Of a DNA stretch of 64,000 nt, positions 55,879 through 64,000 are shown one piece after another. This stretch comes from Sulfitobacter sp. SK012 (GTDB lineage Bacteria; Pseudomonadota; Alphaproteobacteria; Rhodobacterales; Rhodobacteraceae): positions 4,712,001 to 4,776,000 of the forward strand of contig NZ_CP025804.1 of NCBI RefSeq assembly GCF_003352085.1, in the 5' to 3' direction. The notes under the pieces were generated by a model. It was not told the DNA's origin. It saw only the letters and a list, made by a program, of their open reading frames with translations, and ran no database searches. Every line of letters begins with the position of its first letter. The stretch's first letter is position 1. The position numbers and the translations under genes are program-made.

Positions 55879-56400
55879 CTAGTTAACCGACTCTATTCGA
55901 TCCATCTGCCAGATTGAGCGCGAATAGATCACCTCTGTACGATATTTTGCATCGTCGTCGTAGGGGTAAACAATCCAAAGTGGGCCCTTGCCACGGGCCG
56001 ACATTTCTGAACCGTTCATCAAGTAAGCGACGATAGGTGCGTCTGCTTCCAACCCGTCTGTCGGAATTTCTACCTTGTAGTCGTTTGATGCGATGGCCCC
56101 AATAGTGGCTCCTGTAGCCCCTGCGTAGTCCAATACATCGCTTAGGCTAACTCCGGTAAATTCAACGTCTCCTTCGACCCATATCGTAGAAGTAGTAAAT
56201 ACTTTGGTGCCCAGCGATTTAAGGATCTCTAGGTCCAGCGTTACGCTGCCATCCGGTGCTTCAGCTGTCTGATTGTTCAGGTCGCCTGAGATGGTCAACA
56301 GAACCTTACCCGTTGGGGCGGGCAGCGTGTCGGCCAAAGCAGGGAGTGAGGCGAACGAAAGAATGGCTACGGTGGCGCGAAAGGTGTTCATCAAGGACAT
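55879..56400 (-). CDS. Small secreted SUOX-fold protein, probable kinase partner
   Basis: A 173-residue protein with a signal peptide (MNTFRATVAILSFASLPALA) and a mature part resembling the oxidoreductase molybdopterin-binding (SUOX) fold: VTLDLEILKSLG, then TGVSLSDVLDYAGA and ARGKGPLWIVYPYDDD. The mature part has no cysteine, so the usual cofactor-binding residue is missing and a catalytic role is doubtful. Such genes often sit next to hybrid kinases, which suggests a ligand-sensing role. I chose the ATG at 56400 because GGAG precedes it by 6 bases. Confidence 0.72.
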   Translation of the reverse strand: MSLMNTFRATVAILSFASLPALADTLPAPTGKVLLTISGDLNNQTAEAPDGSVTLDLEILKSLGTKVFTTSTIWVEGDVEFTGVSLSDVLDYAGATGATIGAIASNDYKVEIPTDGLEADAPIVAYLMNGSEMSARGKGPLWIVYPYDDDAKYRTEVIYSRSIWQMDRIESVN

Positions 56401-56480
56401 CAAGTGCTCCGATCTAAAGGCAACTAAAATGGTGCTAACAGCCGTGCCTGAAAACACACACCACGCAGGGGTATAGCGGA

Positions 56481-56496
56481 CTATACTTTGGTATAG
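56481..56496. promoter_or_regulatory. Alginate-locus operator copy C (upstream of SUOX-kinase pair)
   Basis: CTATACTTTGGTATAG is the most symmetric copy: CTATAC and GTATAG are perfect inverted arms around TTTG. Its centre is about 88 bases upstream of the SUOX-like gene and just beyond the algX stop. A half site CTATAC follows four bases later on the minus strand. Confidence 0.78.
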
Positions 56497-56521
56497 CCCG
56501 CTACGATTTGAAACATAACAG

Positions 56522-57835
56522 TCAGTTGAAAAAGTGAATTTTTGCAACCACTTGCTTGCTCTCTTTTGGTAGGCGCAACTTGATGCGGGCAATCTGATCT
56601 GCAGGCATTCCACTCAAGGAAATTGTCCATTTGTTGCTGCGCAGCTCCGCTGATACTCGGTCTGTTTTAACCAGTTTTGTCCGTATTTTTCCACCATCGA
56701 CATTGACTAACTCGACAATCAATTGACCTGAATTGATGTCACCGGTCTCAATCTCAAGACTACGTACGTCCGAGACCAGGAAGCTGTGATCAAGACCAAC
56801 CCAATCTTTTCCGATATTGGCTTCTAATGTGCCAACCTGGGCTTGCTCGCCTGTCATTTGCAGCGCGCCCAAGATTTGGCGCAACCCATCAACGTAGGTC
56901 AGGGGCGCCGAGTACGGAGTTTCCCAGACGACTGTCTTGTAGCTTCCGTTTTTCAATGCACCAGTGCGGATGAACGCTTCCATTGATCCAACCAGACCGC
57001 CACCTGTGGCAGAAAAGTTGTCGACCGATGCATCCATCATGAACGCCAGAGCATCCGCAACTTGATAAGCGTCTCGCTGGTAACGGTCAGAAAAGCTGGT
57101 GCCCACCAATGCGATCTTATCTTTCACGGGAGCGTCACCTAGCAATGATTGCGCCGAACCCTCTTGGGCGTATTGTGGCGCAGATGCCGTTTCGATTGTA
57201 GGACGGGTCCCGCAAACCTCTTTTACCACACCAGCCAAAGACCCTTTTTCCTCATAGGTGGCGGTCGCGTTGATCCGCGCCACGCTGTCTTGGACAGATC
57301 CGTTGCGCATTGCTGCGTTTAGATGTGCTGCCGACAACGCCGCGCCCGTTGGTGTCCAATGTGTATCCCGAGCAAAGTAGAACTCTTCGGCTGTTGGACT
57401 ATCCGCAATAACAGACAAATCAGGCGCAGTGATACCTGCAGAGTTTAGGGCCGCAATATAGGCGCTGAACCCAGTTTTGATTTCAGACAGGTCTACGTCA
57501 TTGGGTAGCCCCATCGCATCGATTGCTTCGTCAGATGCGAACAAGGGCCTTGGCGGCGCGGCCATAACAACCAATTCAACACCGTGCTTGTCAAATTCCG
57601 CTTTAATATTTTGCCACATTGCAGTCGTTTCATCCGTAACGGCGTATTTATCCTTCAGCTGATCATGGCCGATAATCCAGCCCGTAGAAACGTCCGAATA
57701 GAACGGTCCACGTTTTTGATACTTCTTGGGCAGTTGATCTTGGATACCCAGGTCGGCGCAAAAAGGTGCCGCACTTGCCGGCGCTGCATATGCCATGGTC
57801 GCTGCAAGTATTAGATGTGTCAGTGTACGGTTCAT
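56522..57835 (-). CDS. algX: Alginate O-acetyltransferase AlgX
   Basis: AlgX acetylates mannuronate residues in the periplasm. The 437-residue protein has a signal peptide ending near residue 23, an SGNH-like domain with D157 and H159 in ARDTHWTPTG and the nucleophile S247 in ALVGTSFSD, and a C-terminal carbohydrate-binding module at about 320-437. The ATG at 57835 overlaps the AlgJ stop (ATGA). This gene ends the algE-F-I-J-X run. Confidence 0.9.
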   Translation of the reverse strand: MNRTLTHLILAATMAYAAPASAAPFCADLGIQDQLPKKYQKRGPFYSDVSTGWIIGHDQLKDKYAVTDETTAMWQNIKAEFDKHGVELVVMAAPPRPLFASDEAIDAMGLPNDVDLSEIKTGFSAYIAALNSAGITAPDLSVIADSPTAEEFYFARDTHWTPTGAALSAAHLNAAMRNGSVQDSVARINATATYEEKGSLAGVVKEVCGTRPTIETASAPQYAQEGSAQSLLGDAPVKDKIALVGTSFSDRYQRDAYQVADALAFMMDASVDNFSATGGGLVGSMEAFIRTGALKNGSYKTVVWETPYSAPLTYVDGLRQILGALQMTGEQAQVGTLEANIGKDWVGLDHSFLVSDVRSLEIETGDINSGQLIVELVNVDGGKIRTKLVKTDRVSAELRSNKWTISLSGMPADQIARIKLRLPKESKQVVAKIHFFN

Positions 57836-58881
57836 TGGATCATTTCCTTGGATGTATAGCGCGAGGGAATTTCCCAAACGACGATTTTTGGAGGGGTGTC
57901 TTGGAATGTGTCGGAGGCTAAGAAAGCCACCATTGGAGCGAATGGGCCTTGGCCTTCAGATGCGAAATTCAGGACATCTGCCGCAAGGGCATCTTGTAAA
58001 AATCCAGTGAAGTTCCATTCGGGTTTGGCGCTAAAACTGGTCCCAACCAATGCAACGTCAACGTTCGCATCACCGAATAGACCGCCTGCCGCTTCCACGG
58101 TGGTTGTGTAAGTGGCGATCTGGTTTTGCTCGGGGCCGAAGACTTTGCGCAATGCTCCAGTAGGTACAAATTGCAGCAGGTCCCCGTCAAAATCTACTTT
58201 TGGTCCCTGCACTGTTGTGACCGTCGCAGGTGCTAGTTCGACATCCAAATTCTTAAGATGTGCTGCAACAATTTCGGCGACAGCACGGCTACCGGTTGGA
58301 GACCAATGTGTATCATCTTTGATGAACCCATTGGCCCGTAGATCGTTCGGACGCAGAGCATCGTAGGCATCCAGAGCCATCACATTTCTTGCGGCCAATA
58401 ATGAAAAAAAATCTTTCCGACGTGTCTGCGTTTCAGCTGGGCGAGAAACCCGCAAATGCTTTGCGTACACATCTGCTTTGTCAGGGACAATCACAGGGAT
58501 TAGCGTAATCCCCTTCCGCTTCAGGAATGCTTGAACACGCGCGATCTCAGTCGCAGACTGGGACATGTTTTCGTAAAAATCAGGGCTCACTTCGAACTCT
58601 TCCGACGTGAACAGCCAACCGTCCTTGCCAACAACAGCGCCCTGTTCTGCTTGCCCAAAAGCCGCATACTTAATAGTGCCCATGACCGATATTGACGCAT
58701 CGTTCAGAGGGTTAGCCTCGGTAAAGCCTTTCTCGTAGATCGACTGCATTGCTCCGTCTATGACGCTGGTGTTTATGGCTGGCTTCTCCATCAGCATGTG
58801 TGCGCTAAGGCCAATTGCAGCCAAAAAATACAAGAATCCAACCGAAGCCATCATTTGAGTTTTTTCGTTAATCATTAACAT
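57832..58881 (-). CDS. algJ: Alginate O-acetyltransferase AlgJ
   Basis: A 349-residue SGNH-like acetylation protein with an N-terminal membrane anchor (residues 12-29), the D190/H192 motif in KDDTHWSPTG and the serine S282 in ALVGTSFSAK. AlgJ works with AlgI and AlgX to acetylate alginate. It resembles AlgX in its core but lacks the C-terminal binding module. It lies 10 bases after algI. Confidence 0.9.
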   Translation of the reverse strand: MLMINEKTQMMASVGFLYFLAAIGLSAHMLMEKPAINTSVIDGAMQSIYEKGFTEANPLNDASISVMGTIKYAAFGQAEQGAVVGKDGWLFTSEEFEVSPDFYENMSQSATEIARVQAFLKRKGITLIPVIVPDKADVYAKHLRVSRPAETQTRRKDFFSLLAARNVMALDAYDALRPNDLRANGFIKDDTHWSPTGSRAVAEIVAAHLKNLDVELAPATVTTVQGPKVDFDGDLLQFVPTGALRKVFGPEQNQIATYTTTVEAAGGLFGDANVDVALVGTSFSAKPEWNFTGFLQDALAADVLNFASEGQGPFAPMVAFLASDTFQDTPPKIVVWEIPSRYTSKEMIQ

Positions 58882-58891
58882 GTCATGAACC

Positions 58892-60289
58892 TTAAAATTG
58901 GAAATACAGGAAAGGAGAGTGAGTTTGTGCGAGCAGGGCCATGCAGGCCATGACCATCAACGCAAAAGTAGAGGTAAGCTGCAAAGCTGCAGGTGTGTCT
59001 GTAGTCATCCCAGCCAAGCGTTGGCCGAAGACTGAGATCACACTGCCCAAGAGCAGGGCAACAATTTCTGTCGGTTGAATTTGCCAAGCCATCGAGGCCG
59101 ACAAGGACCAGCCATTAAGTCCGATCATCCCTGCATACATATTGAATGCTTCTGTGACGGAGGCTGCGCGAAACATGACCCAACCAATCATCACAAGGGT
59201 CATTGTGAGCGGCCAGGCAATCAGTGCAGGCCAAACCTGGGTTTTGGATTTCGCTCCTAAAGCGCGCTCAAATGCCAACCAGATACCGTGCCATGCGCCC
59301 CACAAAATGAAGGTCCAGTTTGCGCCGTGCCACAATCCACCCAACAGCATTGTCATTGCTAAGTTGATGTAGGTGCGTGCAGCACCGCGGCGGTTGCCAC
59401 CTAGTGGTAAATACAGATAGTCGCGCAACCACATAGAAAGGCTGATGTGCCAGCGGCGCCAGAACTCTGTGATCGATTGGCTGATGTAGGGGGCGTTGAA
59501 ATTTTCGACGAACTGAAAACCAATCATCAGGCCCAGACCAATGGCCATCGATGAATAACCCGCGAAATCAAACAGCAGCTGGATGGAATAGGCCGATGCG
59601 CCCAACCAGCTCTCGGTCCCTGTTGGATTAGAGAGCGCAAATATCCGGTCGGCAAGAGGGGCAACATTGTCTGCGATCAGGAGTTTCATTGCCAACCCTT
59701 GGGCAAACCGGCTGATGCCTTGGACGAATTTTGCAGGCGTATGGGTACGGTTAGCGAACTGATCCGCCAAGTCTTTGTAGCGCAAAACCGGACCTGCAAT
59801 AAGTTGCGGGAACAAAGAACCAAAAGCCAGAAAGTCGATCAGATTGCGGGCGGGTGGCGCGTCTTTGCGCGACACATCAATGATATAGCTGATTGATTGA
59901 AACGTGTGAAAGCTGATGCCGATCGGAAGGATGATTGCTGGGACGGTAATGTCAGCCCCACCCAAAGCAACGGACAAATCACTAAGACCTGACATCGCAA
60001 ACATAGTGTATTTGAAATACCCGAGAACCGCCAAATCGAAGGCGACGCCAAGGCGAACGGCCCATGTTTTGATCGTGGTCGTGGTGGCGGTGTAAGCCAC
60101 ATATGCGGCTAAATAGCTAATCACCGACATGCCAAACACTACGGCCAAATAATCGAGCCGCCACCAGCCGTAGAAAGCGTAACTGCCTATCAAGATCACG
60201 ACAGAACGAGCTGATTTTGGAGCGGCGTAATAAACAGTAAGAAACAAGGGCAAGAAGCCGAAGATAAAGATTGAACTAGAAAAAATCAT
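58892..60289 (-). CDS. algI: Alginate O-acetylation membrane protein AlgI (MBOAT)
   Basis: A 465-residue multi-pass membrane acyltransferase that passes acetyl groups across the inner membrane. The MBOAT histidine is H321 in LLGGLWHGANWTFILWG, preceded by FWRRWHISLSMWLRDYLYLP, both standard for AlgI/PatA. AAGGGA precedes the ATG by about 7 bases. Its position next to algF and algJ is as in known alginate operons. Confidence 0.94.
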   Translation of the reverse strand: MIFSSSIFIFGFLPLFLTVYYAAPKSARSVVILIGSYAFYGWWRLDYLAVVFGMSVISYLAAYVAYTATTTTIKTWAVRLGVAFDLAVLGYFKYTMFAMSGLSDLSVALGGADITVPAIILPIGISFHTFQSISYIIDVSRKDAPPARNLIDFLAFGSLFPQLIAGPVLRYKDLADQFANRTHTPAKFVQGISRFAQGLAMKLLIADNVAPLADRIFALSNPTGTESWLGASAYSIQLLFDFAGYSSMAIGLGLMIGFQFVENFNAPYISQSITEFWRRWHISLSMWLRDYLYLPLGGNRRGAARTYINLAMTMLLGGLWHGANWTFILWGAWHGIWLAFERALGAKSKTQVWPALIAWPLTMTLVMIGWVMFRAASVTEAFNMYAGMIGLNGWSLSASMAWQIQPTEIVALLLGSVISVFGQRLAGMTTDTPAALQLTSTFALMVMACMALLAQTHSPFLYFQF

Positions 60290-60313
60290 GACATCGTCCC
60301 TTTTGAAAAATCG

Positions 60314-60910
60314 TTATTTGGCCAGGGGCGCAAATTGGTTTTCGATCAACCGCACACCATCTGCATCCGCCACAAAGCTGAGGTTCTGACCCCGGCGCAG
60401 AGACACATCAAAGGTCGCCAACGGTGCTTCTTGATCGGCTTCGAAAACACCTAAGCTGATGGCCACAGGATTGACTTCGCGCAGCGCAGAGGTGGTCGGC
60501 GCAACAGCTTCGAGCACTGCGACAGTCCCATCGGCCAAACGCAGTTCTAGCTGCGTGTCTGTGCCATTCACCAATAATAGAGCCACTTTGGATTGACGTG
60601 TCCGTGGACCTTCATCAATCGTTTGGAGCTCTCCATCAGCTGCGCGGAGCACAGATATGAAGCTGCCGGATGTGATGTTGCTCAGTTGGGATGCTGACAC
60701 TGGGATGTATTTCCCGACTTCATCGGCAACCAAATCGAATGTGAAACCGGCAAACTCGGCGCTGTTTTGACCATCAAATCCGACAAAGCGCACAAAGCTT
60801 GCATCGTCAGGCAGCGCTTCGGCATACAAACTGTTGTCGTCGGCAAGGACTGGGGAGCAGGTTGAAAAGAAAGACATGCAAACTGCGGCGAACAGGGAGG
60901 GATTATTCAT
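60314..60910 (-). CDS. algF: Alginate O-acetylation protein AlgF
   Basis: A 198-residue periplasmic protein with a signal peptide ending near residue 23 and the AlgF pattern LYAEALPDDASFVRFVGF, then KYIPVSASQLSNITSGSF. AlgF is needed for alginate acetylation and interacts with AlgJ/AlgX. I used the ATG at 60910 with AAGG ahead; the long frame upstream overlaps algE and is not coding. Confidence 0.88.
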   Translation of the reverse strand: MNNPSLFAAVCMSFFSTCSPVLADDNSLYAEALPDDASFVRFVGFDGQNSAEFAGFTFDLVADEVGKYIPVSASQLSNITSGSFISVLRAADGELQTIDEGPRTRQSKVALLLVNGTDTQLELRLADGTVAVLEAVAPTTSALREVNPVAISLGVFEADQEAPLATFDVSLRRGQNLSFVADADGVRLIENQFAPLAK

Positions 60911-60920
60911 TTTGACAACC

Positions 60921-62174
60921 TTAAAAATATACGGATACACGCATGTAAATCCGTGTTGCAGAGGATTGATCGACATAGGCCGGACCGGGGGTAAAGCGGC
61001 CCGCACCGAACTCGATTTTAGATTTTTTGTTGGGGCGCCATGCTCCGGCAAGGCTGACTTCTGTGCCCAAGAAAGAGGAGCTACCGGTGGTCGCTCCGGA
61101 CAACCTTGCGCTTGGACCAGTGGTTGATTTGGTGGGTTGTCCGTAGACGTGAAAACCCAAGTCCACTGACAGCATGCGAGAAGGGCGAATGCCGACAGCA
61201 ACCGACCCAACGGCCAGGTTCGTCAGATCAGGGCGAAACACATAGCCGTAACGGTGGACCTGTGTTTGGCCGCTATTGTAGGTTTTGTTCTGGTGCAAAC
61301 CGGATTGGCGGTAGCCATCGGAGCCAATTGCAAAGCCAGCCATCAGTTGTGGGTTTAACTTGCTTGAGCCCAACTTGTGGATCGTACGGAGATCAAACCC
61401 TATGCCCGCAGATTTGTCGTTGGCAGCATCACCAGCAACGGCACCGACATTAAGCTCAAAGGAAAACCGCTGCGAAACGGCAGCATTTGCATACCCCGCA
61501 AGGTGAACTCGATTTTCGTCACCGTCGTTTTCGATCAAAGCCAACGCGCCGTAGCGCAAATTGTTCTTTACGCGGCCGTGATGCGCAAACAAATAAGAAG
61601 CGCCTGGATCTTTGACCCCAGTGACGGCAGCTAGCTCTGTCACTCGTTTGTCTGTTCTATGTCCGAAGTGAACACCATCGACAGCCGCATCTGCGACCCA
61701 TTTGTTCAAGTCAGAAAATCGCATGCGGCCAACCGTCAGGCGCGCTTGGTCGTTCACTTCAAAAGAGACAAGCGCTTCTTTTGTCCTCCAGCGTGTCGCC
61801 AAACTACTCGTGCCATCACGGGTGGTTTTAGACCGATAATCCAACTCACCATGGCCAAATGCGATTATGCCGTGACCCAAATCAACGCGCCCAACAAACC
61901 CCACATGTAGCGCATAGCTTTCTGTGCGGTCATCAACGTCATCGTCGCGGCGCCGGTTGCGCTCGCTTTGAAAACGAACGTTGGAATAGAGCGAATAAGA
62001 CAAACGCTGCCCGACTTCGTGTTTGGTTCTTTTGCGTTTTTCAGCATTGAACACCGACGCAGCGGTCAGCACTTTGGCTTTCTTGGTGCCAGCTTCACTG
62101 GCTTGAGGTGTCAAAAAAACAGCACTTATAAGCGCCGCAGTGGCGAAACGCACAACCTTGTTACTCATCATCAT
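60921..62174 (-). CDS. algE: Outer-membrane alginate exporter AlgE-like
   Basis: A 417-residue outer-membrane beta-barrel protein with a signal peptide (MSNKVVRFATAALISAVFL) and alternating strand pattern, ending in a C-terminal aromatic residue (YMRVSVYF). Segments SKTTRDGTSSLATRWRTKEAL and LTVGRMRFSDLNKWVADAAVDG match the alginate export family. It is shorter than Pseudomonas AlgE (490). Three consecutive ATGs (62168, 62171, 62174) follow GAG, so the exact start is uncertain. It is the first gene of the algE-F-I-J-X unit. Confidence 0.85.
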   Translation of the reverse strand: MMMSNKVVRFATAALISAVFLTPQASEAGTKKAKVLTAASVFNAEKRKRTKHEVGQRLSYSLYSNVRFQSERNRRRDDDVDDRTESYALHVGFVGRVDLGHGIIAFGHGELDYRSKTTRDGTSSLATRWRTKEALVSFEVNDQARLTVGRMRFSDLNKWVADAAVDGVHFGHRTDKRVTELAAVTGVKDPGASYLFAHHGRVKNNLRYGALALIENDGDENRVHLAGYANAAVSQRFSFELNVGAVAGDAANDKSAGIGFDLRTIHKLGSSKLNPQLMAGFAIGSDGYRQSGLHQNKTYNSGQTQVHRYGYVFRPDLTNLAVGSVAVGIRPSRMLSVDLGFHVYGQPTKSTTGPSARLSGATTGSSSFLGTEVSLAGAWRPNKKSKIEFGAGRFTPGPAYVDQSSATRIYMRVSVYF

Positions 62175-62587
62175 TATCTCAGCTCTCACACTAAAAAGGA
62201 TGAGTGATAACTACCGACTGAGGATGGTTTGGAGCAGACTGCCAAAGGTCTACAGATAGGGCAATTGGCCTAGCACGGCTATTCTTTGGGATAGGTGCAA
62301 GGTTATACTTGGTGTTCCCAACCGGCTTAAAAACTGACGGCCACGTTTGAGTATGTTTCGTTGGCAGGTGGCTTTTCAAATTGAACGTTGAGTAAAGTGC
62401 CGGCTCTTTCAGTGCTTTGCCTTTGTCAGACAGGCCTGTGAATCAAACCAACTCTCTTGTGTCAGATGTGTTCCTATCGGAAACACGCGTGCCTGCGTCG
62501 CTCTGCAAAACACCACTTTTGCCTAAAAAGCATGTGCCTTGCCTATTGCTGTTTTTGAAGTGCCTGCGTATTCCGAAAAGTGGGACA
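62175..62587. other. Intergenic region between algE and serC
   Basis: This divergent gap of over 400 bases must hold the promoters of the alginate export operon and of serC. It contains operator copy D. A second, looser CTA/TAG-rich inverted element (CTACAGATAGGGCAATTGGC, then CTAG) lies next to copy D at 62250-62272. An open frame from 62417 is in frame with serC but has no codon-like pattern I trust as coding. Confidence 0.5.
62279..62294. promoter_or_regulatory. Alginate-locus operator copy D (upstream of algE)
   Basis: CTATTCTTTGGGATAG matches all 14 fixed positions. Its centre is about 112 bases upstream of the algE start. On the algE strand the centre reads CAAA as in copies A and C. 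Confidence 0.75.
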
Positions 62588-62625
62588 CCCTTCCCCAACG
62601 AAGGGCGCTTATCTGGAAGGATAGC
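62588..62625 (+). ncRNA. Tandem hairpins in the serC 5' leader (serC-motif candidate)
   Basis: Two hairpins lie directly before the serC ATG. The first is CCCTTC, CCCAAC loop, GAAGGG (62588-62605). The second is GC-T-TATC, TGGAAG loop, GATA-GC (62607-62625) and includes the GGAAGG ribosome site in its loop and stem. A conserved serC leader RNA motif is known upstream of serC-serA in alphaproteobacteria; I match it by position and tandem-hairpin form, not by a covariance model. Confidence 0.5.
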
Positions 62626-62629
62626 ATCA

Positions 62630-63769
62630 ATGGCTATGACAACACCCGGCACGCGGCCGGCAAATCCGCGTTTTTCTTCTGGCCCCTGTGCCAAACCCCC
62701 CACATATGATTTAGCAAAGCTATCGGGCGCGCCTTTGGGCCGAAGCCACCGCGCGGCTCCGGGCAAGGCAAAACTGCTCGAGGCGATTGAAGCAACGCGC
62801 GAGGTGCTGGGCATCCCTGCGGACTACCGCATTGGGATTGTGCCCGCCTCTGACACCGGCGCCTTTGAGATGGCGATGTGGTCGCTGCTGGGCGAACGCC
62901 CTGCCCAAATGGTCGCTTGGGAGAGCTTTGGCGCGGGCTGGGTCACAGATGTGGTCAAACAGCTCAAGATCGACGCAACCACCCACACCGCTGAGTACGG
63001 CGAGATCGTGGACATGGCGGCGCTCAACTATGACAATGACGTTTGTTTTACGTGGAACGGCACGACGTCTGGCGTGCGGATGCCACATGGCGACATGATC
63101 TCAATAGATCGCGCTGGGCTAACCCTGTGTGATGCGACATCTGCTGCATTTGCGATGGATTTGCCCTGGGACAAACTAGATGCGACGACCTTCTCTTGGC
63201 AAAAAGTGTTGGGTGGTGAAGCTGCCCATGGCGTGCTGGTCCTTAGCCCCCGCGCTGTAGAACGGCTGGAAAGCTATACGCCTGCTTGGCCGATGCCAAA
63301 GATCTTTCGACTGACCAAAGGTGGAAAGTTGATCGAGGGCATTTTTAGGGGCGAAACAATCAACACGCCTTCAATGCTTTGCGTCGAAGATTACCTCTTT
63401 GCGCTGGATTGGGCCAAATCGGTTGGCGGCCTAGAAGGCATGATTGCTCGGGCCGATGCCAATGCAAGCGCCATCACCGAGTTTGTAAATGAGCACAACT
63501 GGATTGAGTTTCTTGCCGTTGATCCGGCAACCCGGTCCAACACATCTGTCTGTCTGAAGTTCAATGATGACCGGATTGTAGATGGTGGTGCCTTTGCAAA
63601 AGCGGTGGCCAAGCGCCTCGCGGATGAAGATGTTGCACTCGATATCGGTGCATATCGTGACGCGCCAGCCGGTCTGCGGATATGGTGTGGTGGCACGGTA
63701 GAGACTGCCGATATCGACGCAATGTTGCCATGGCTAGCTTGGGCTTTTGAAGCAGAAATCAACGCCTAG
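62630..63769 (+). CDS. serC: Phosphoserine aminotransferase
   Basis: SerC converts 3-phosphohydroxypyruvate to phosphoserine. The 379-residue protein has [20 protein letters not shown] at the start, the GRSHRA segment, and the PLP lysine in [19 protein letters not shown]. This is the alphaproteobacterial/archaeal-type SerC. I chose the ATG at 62630, after GGAAGG; the 71 in-frame codons upstream belong to the leader. serA follows after 92 bases. Confidence 0.94.
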   Translation: MAMTTPGTRPANPRFSSGPCAKPPTYDLAKLSGAPLGRSHRAAPGKAKLLEAIEATREVLGIPADYRIGIVPASDTGAFEMAMWSLLGERPAQMVAWESFGAGWVTDVVKQLKIDATTHTAEYGEIVDMAALNYDNDVCFTWNGTTSGVRMPHGDMISIDRAGLTLCDATSAAFAMDLPWDKLDATTFSWQKVLGGEAAHGVLVLSPRAVERLESYTPAWPMPKIFRLTKGGKLIEGIFRGETINTPSMLCVEDYLFALDWAKSVGGLEGMIARADANASAITEFVNEHNWIEFLAVDPATRSNTSVCLKFNDDRIVDGGAFAKAVAKRLADEDVALDIGAYRDAPAGLRIWCGGTVETADIDAMLPWLAWAFEAEINA

Positions 63770-63861
63770 GAAGCGGTGGGCAGATTGCCCACCCAACCCG
63801 ACTTTTCCCAAATTATATGGCAGGCATTTGCCTGCTGCCCCTTCGATAAAGGACCACCGAC

Positions 63862-64000
63862 ATGGCCCCCAAAGTACTTATCTCCGACAAACTATCCGCC
63901 GCTGCCGTCCAGATCTTTAAGGACCGCGGCATTGATGTCGATTTTCAACCCGATCTAGGCAAGGATAAAGACAAGCTCGCCGCGATCATCGGGAACTACG
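63862..64000 (+). CDS. serA: D-3-phosphoglycerate dehydrogenase, 5' part
   Basis: The first 46 codons are present before the window ends. The start MAPKVLISDKLSAAAVQIFK and DRGIDVDFQPDLGKDKDKL match the N-terminus of SerA, which oxidises 3-phosphoglycerate in the first step of serine synthesis. It follows serC on the same strand, the usual pair. Confidence 0.9.
   Translation, partial: MAPKVLISDKLSAAAVQIFKDRGIDVDFQPDLGKDKDKLAAIIGNY

Noticed and set aside
62417..62629. N-terminal extension of serC by 71 codons
   Set aside because: The SerC N-terminus is complete from the ATG at 62630, and the upstream stretch holds the leader hairpins rather than coding-like sequence.

Overview
The window looks like a chromosomal segment from a marine alphaproteobacterium of the Rhodobacterales (Roseobacter group). 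The evidence is a flagellar locus with FlaF, FlbT and a DUF1217 protein, Hint-domain secreted proteins, duplicated polyamine ABC transporters, and the serC-serA pair. Base composition is moderate, and genes are tightly packed with many ATGA overlaps. I saw no rRNA, tRNA, CRISPR array or intact insertion sequence.

Layout. 1-11 kb is a flagellar cluster: fliP, fliN, a fliH-like gene, fliQ, fliE, flgC and flgB leftward, fliI rightward, then DUF1217, flbT, flaF, flagellin, an flgN-like gene and flgJ leftward, and fliK-flgD rightward. It carries a scar: the first half of flgF is joined to the last third of fliF, so both are broken. 11-24 kb is polyamine uptake and catabolism: a PotFGHI-type transporter with an FAD amine oxidase, a GntR regulator, a SpuC-type aminotransferase and a second PotABCD-type transporter. 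24-43 kb is mixed housekeeping and accessory: lytic transglycosylase, WYL regulator, GST, RNase R, dapE, dapD, two tandem Hint proteins, a LOG-family protein, an M10 RTX protease, rlmN, an IalB-like protein, asparaginase and serB. 43-62 kb is an alginate-type exopolysaccharide locus. The window ends in serC and the start of serA.

The alginate locus is the most interesting part. It has algE, algF, algI, algJ, algX, alg44, alg8, algA/manC and algD, but algK, algG and algL are not visible. It also holds a hybrid histidine kinase with a small SUOX-fold secreted partner, a large RTX/beta-propeller protein, and at the far edge a LuxR-type response regulator. Reading its intergenic DNA shows an imperfect palindrome, CTATNCTTTGGNATAG, with 14 of 16 positions invariant. 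It occurs four times, once about 90-125 bp upstream of each apparent transcription unit: algE-F-I-J-X, SUOX-kinase, alg44-alg8, and algD-RTX. A weaker fifth copy lies upstream of manC. My reading is a self-contained regulon in which the kinase, its Hpt domain and the LuxR-type regulator control the polysaccharide genes through this operator. The Alg44 homologue lacks the usual c-di-GMP-binding residues of its PilZ domain, which fits control by phosphorelay rather than by c-di-GMP. The operator sites are seen directly; the regulator-operator pairing is inference.
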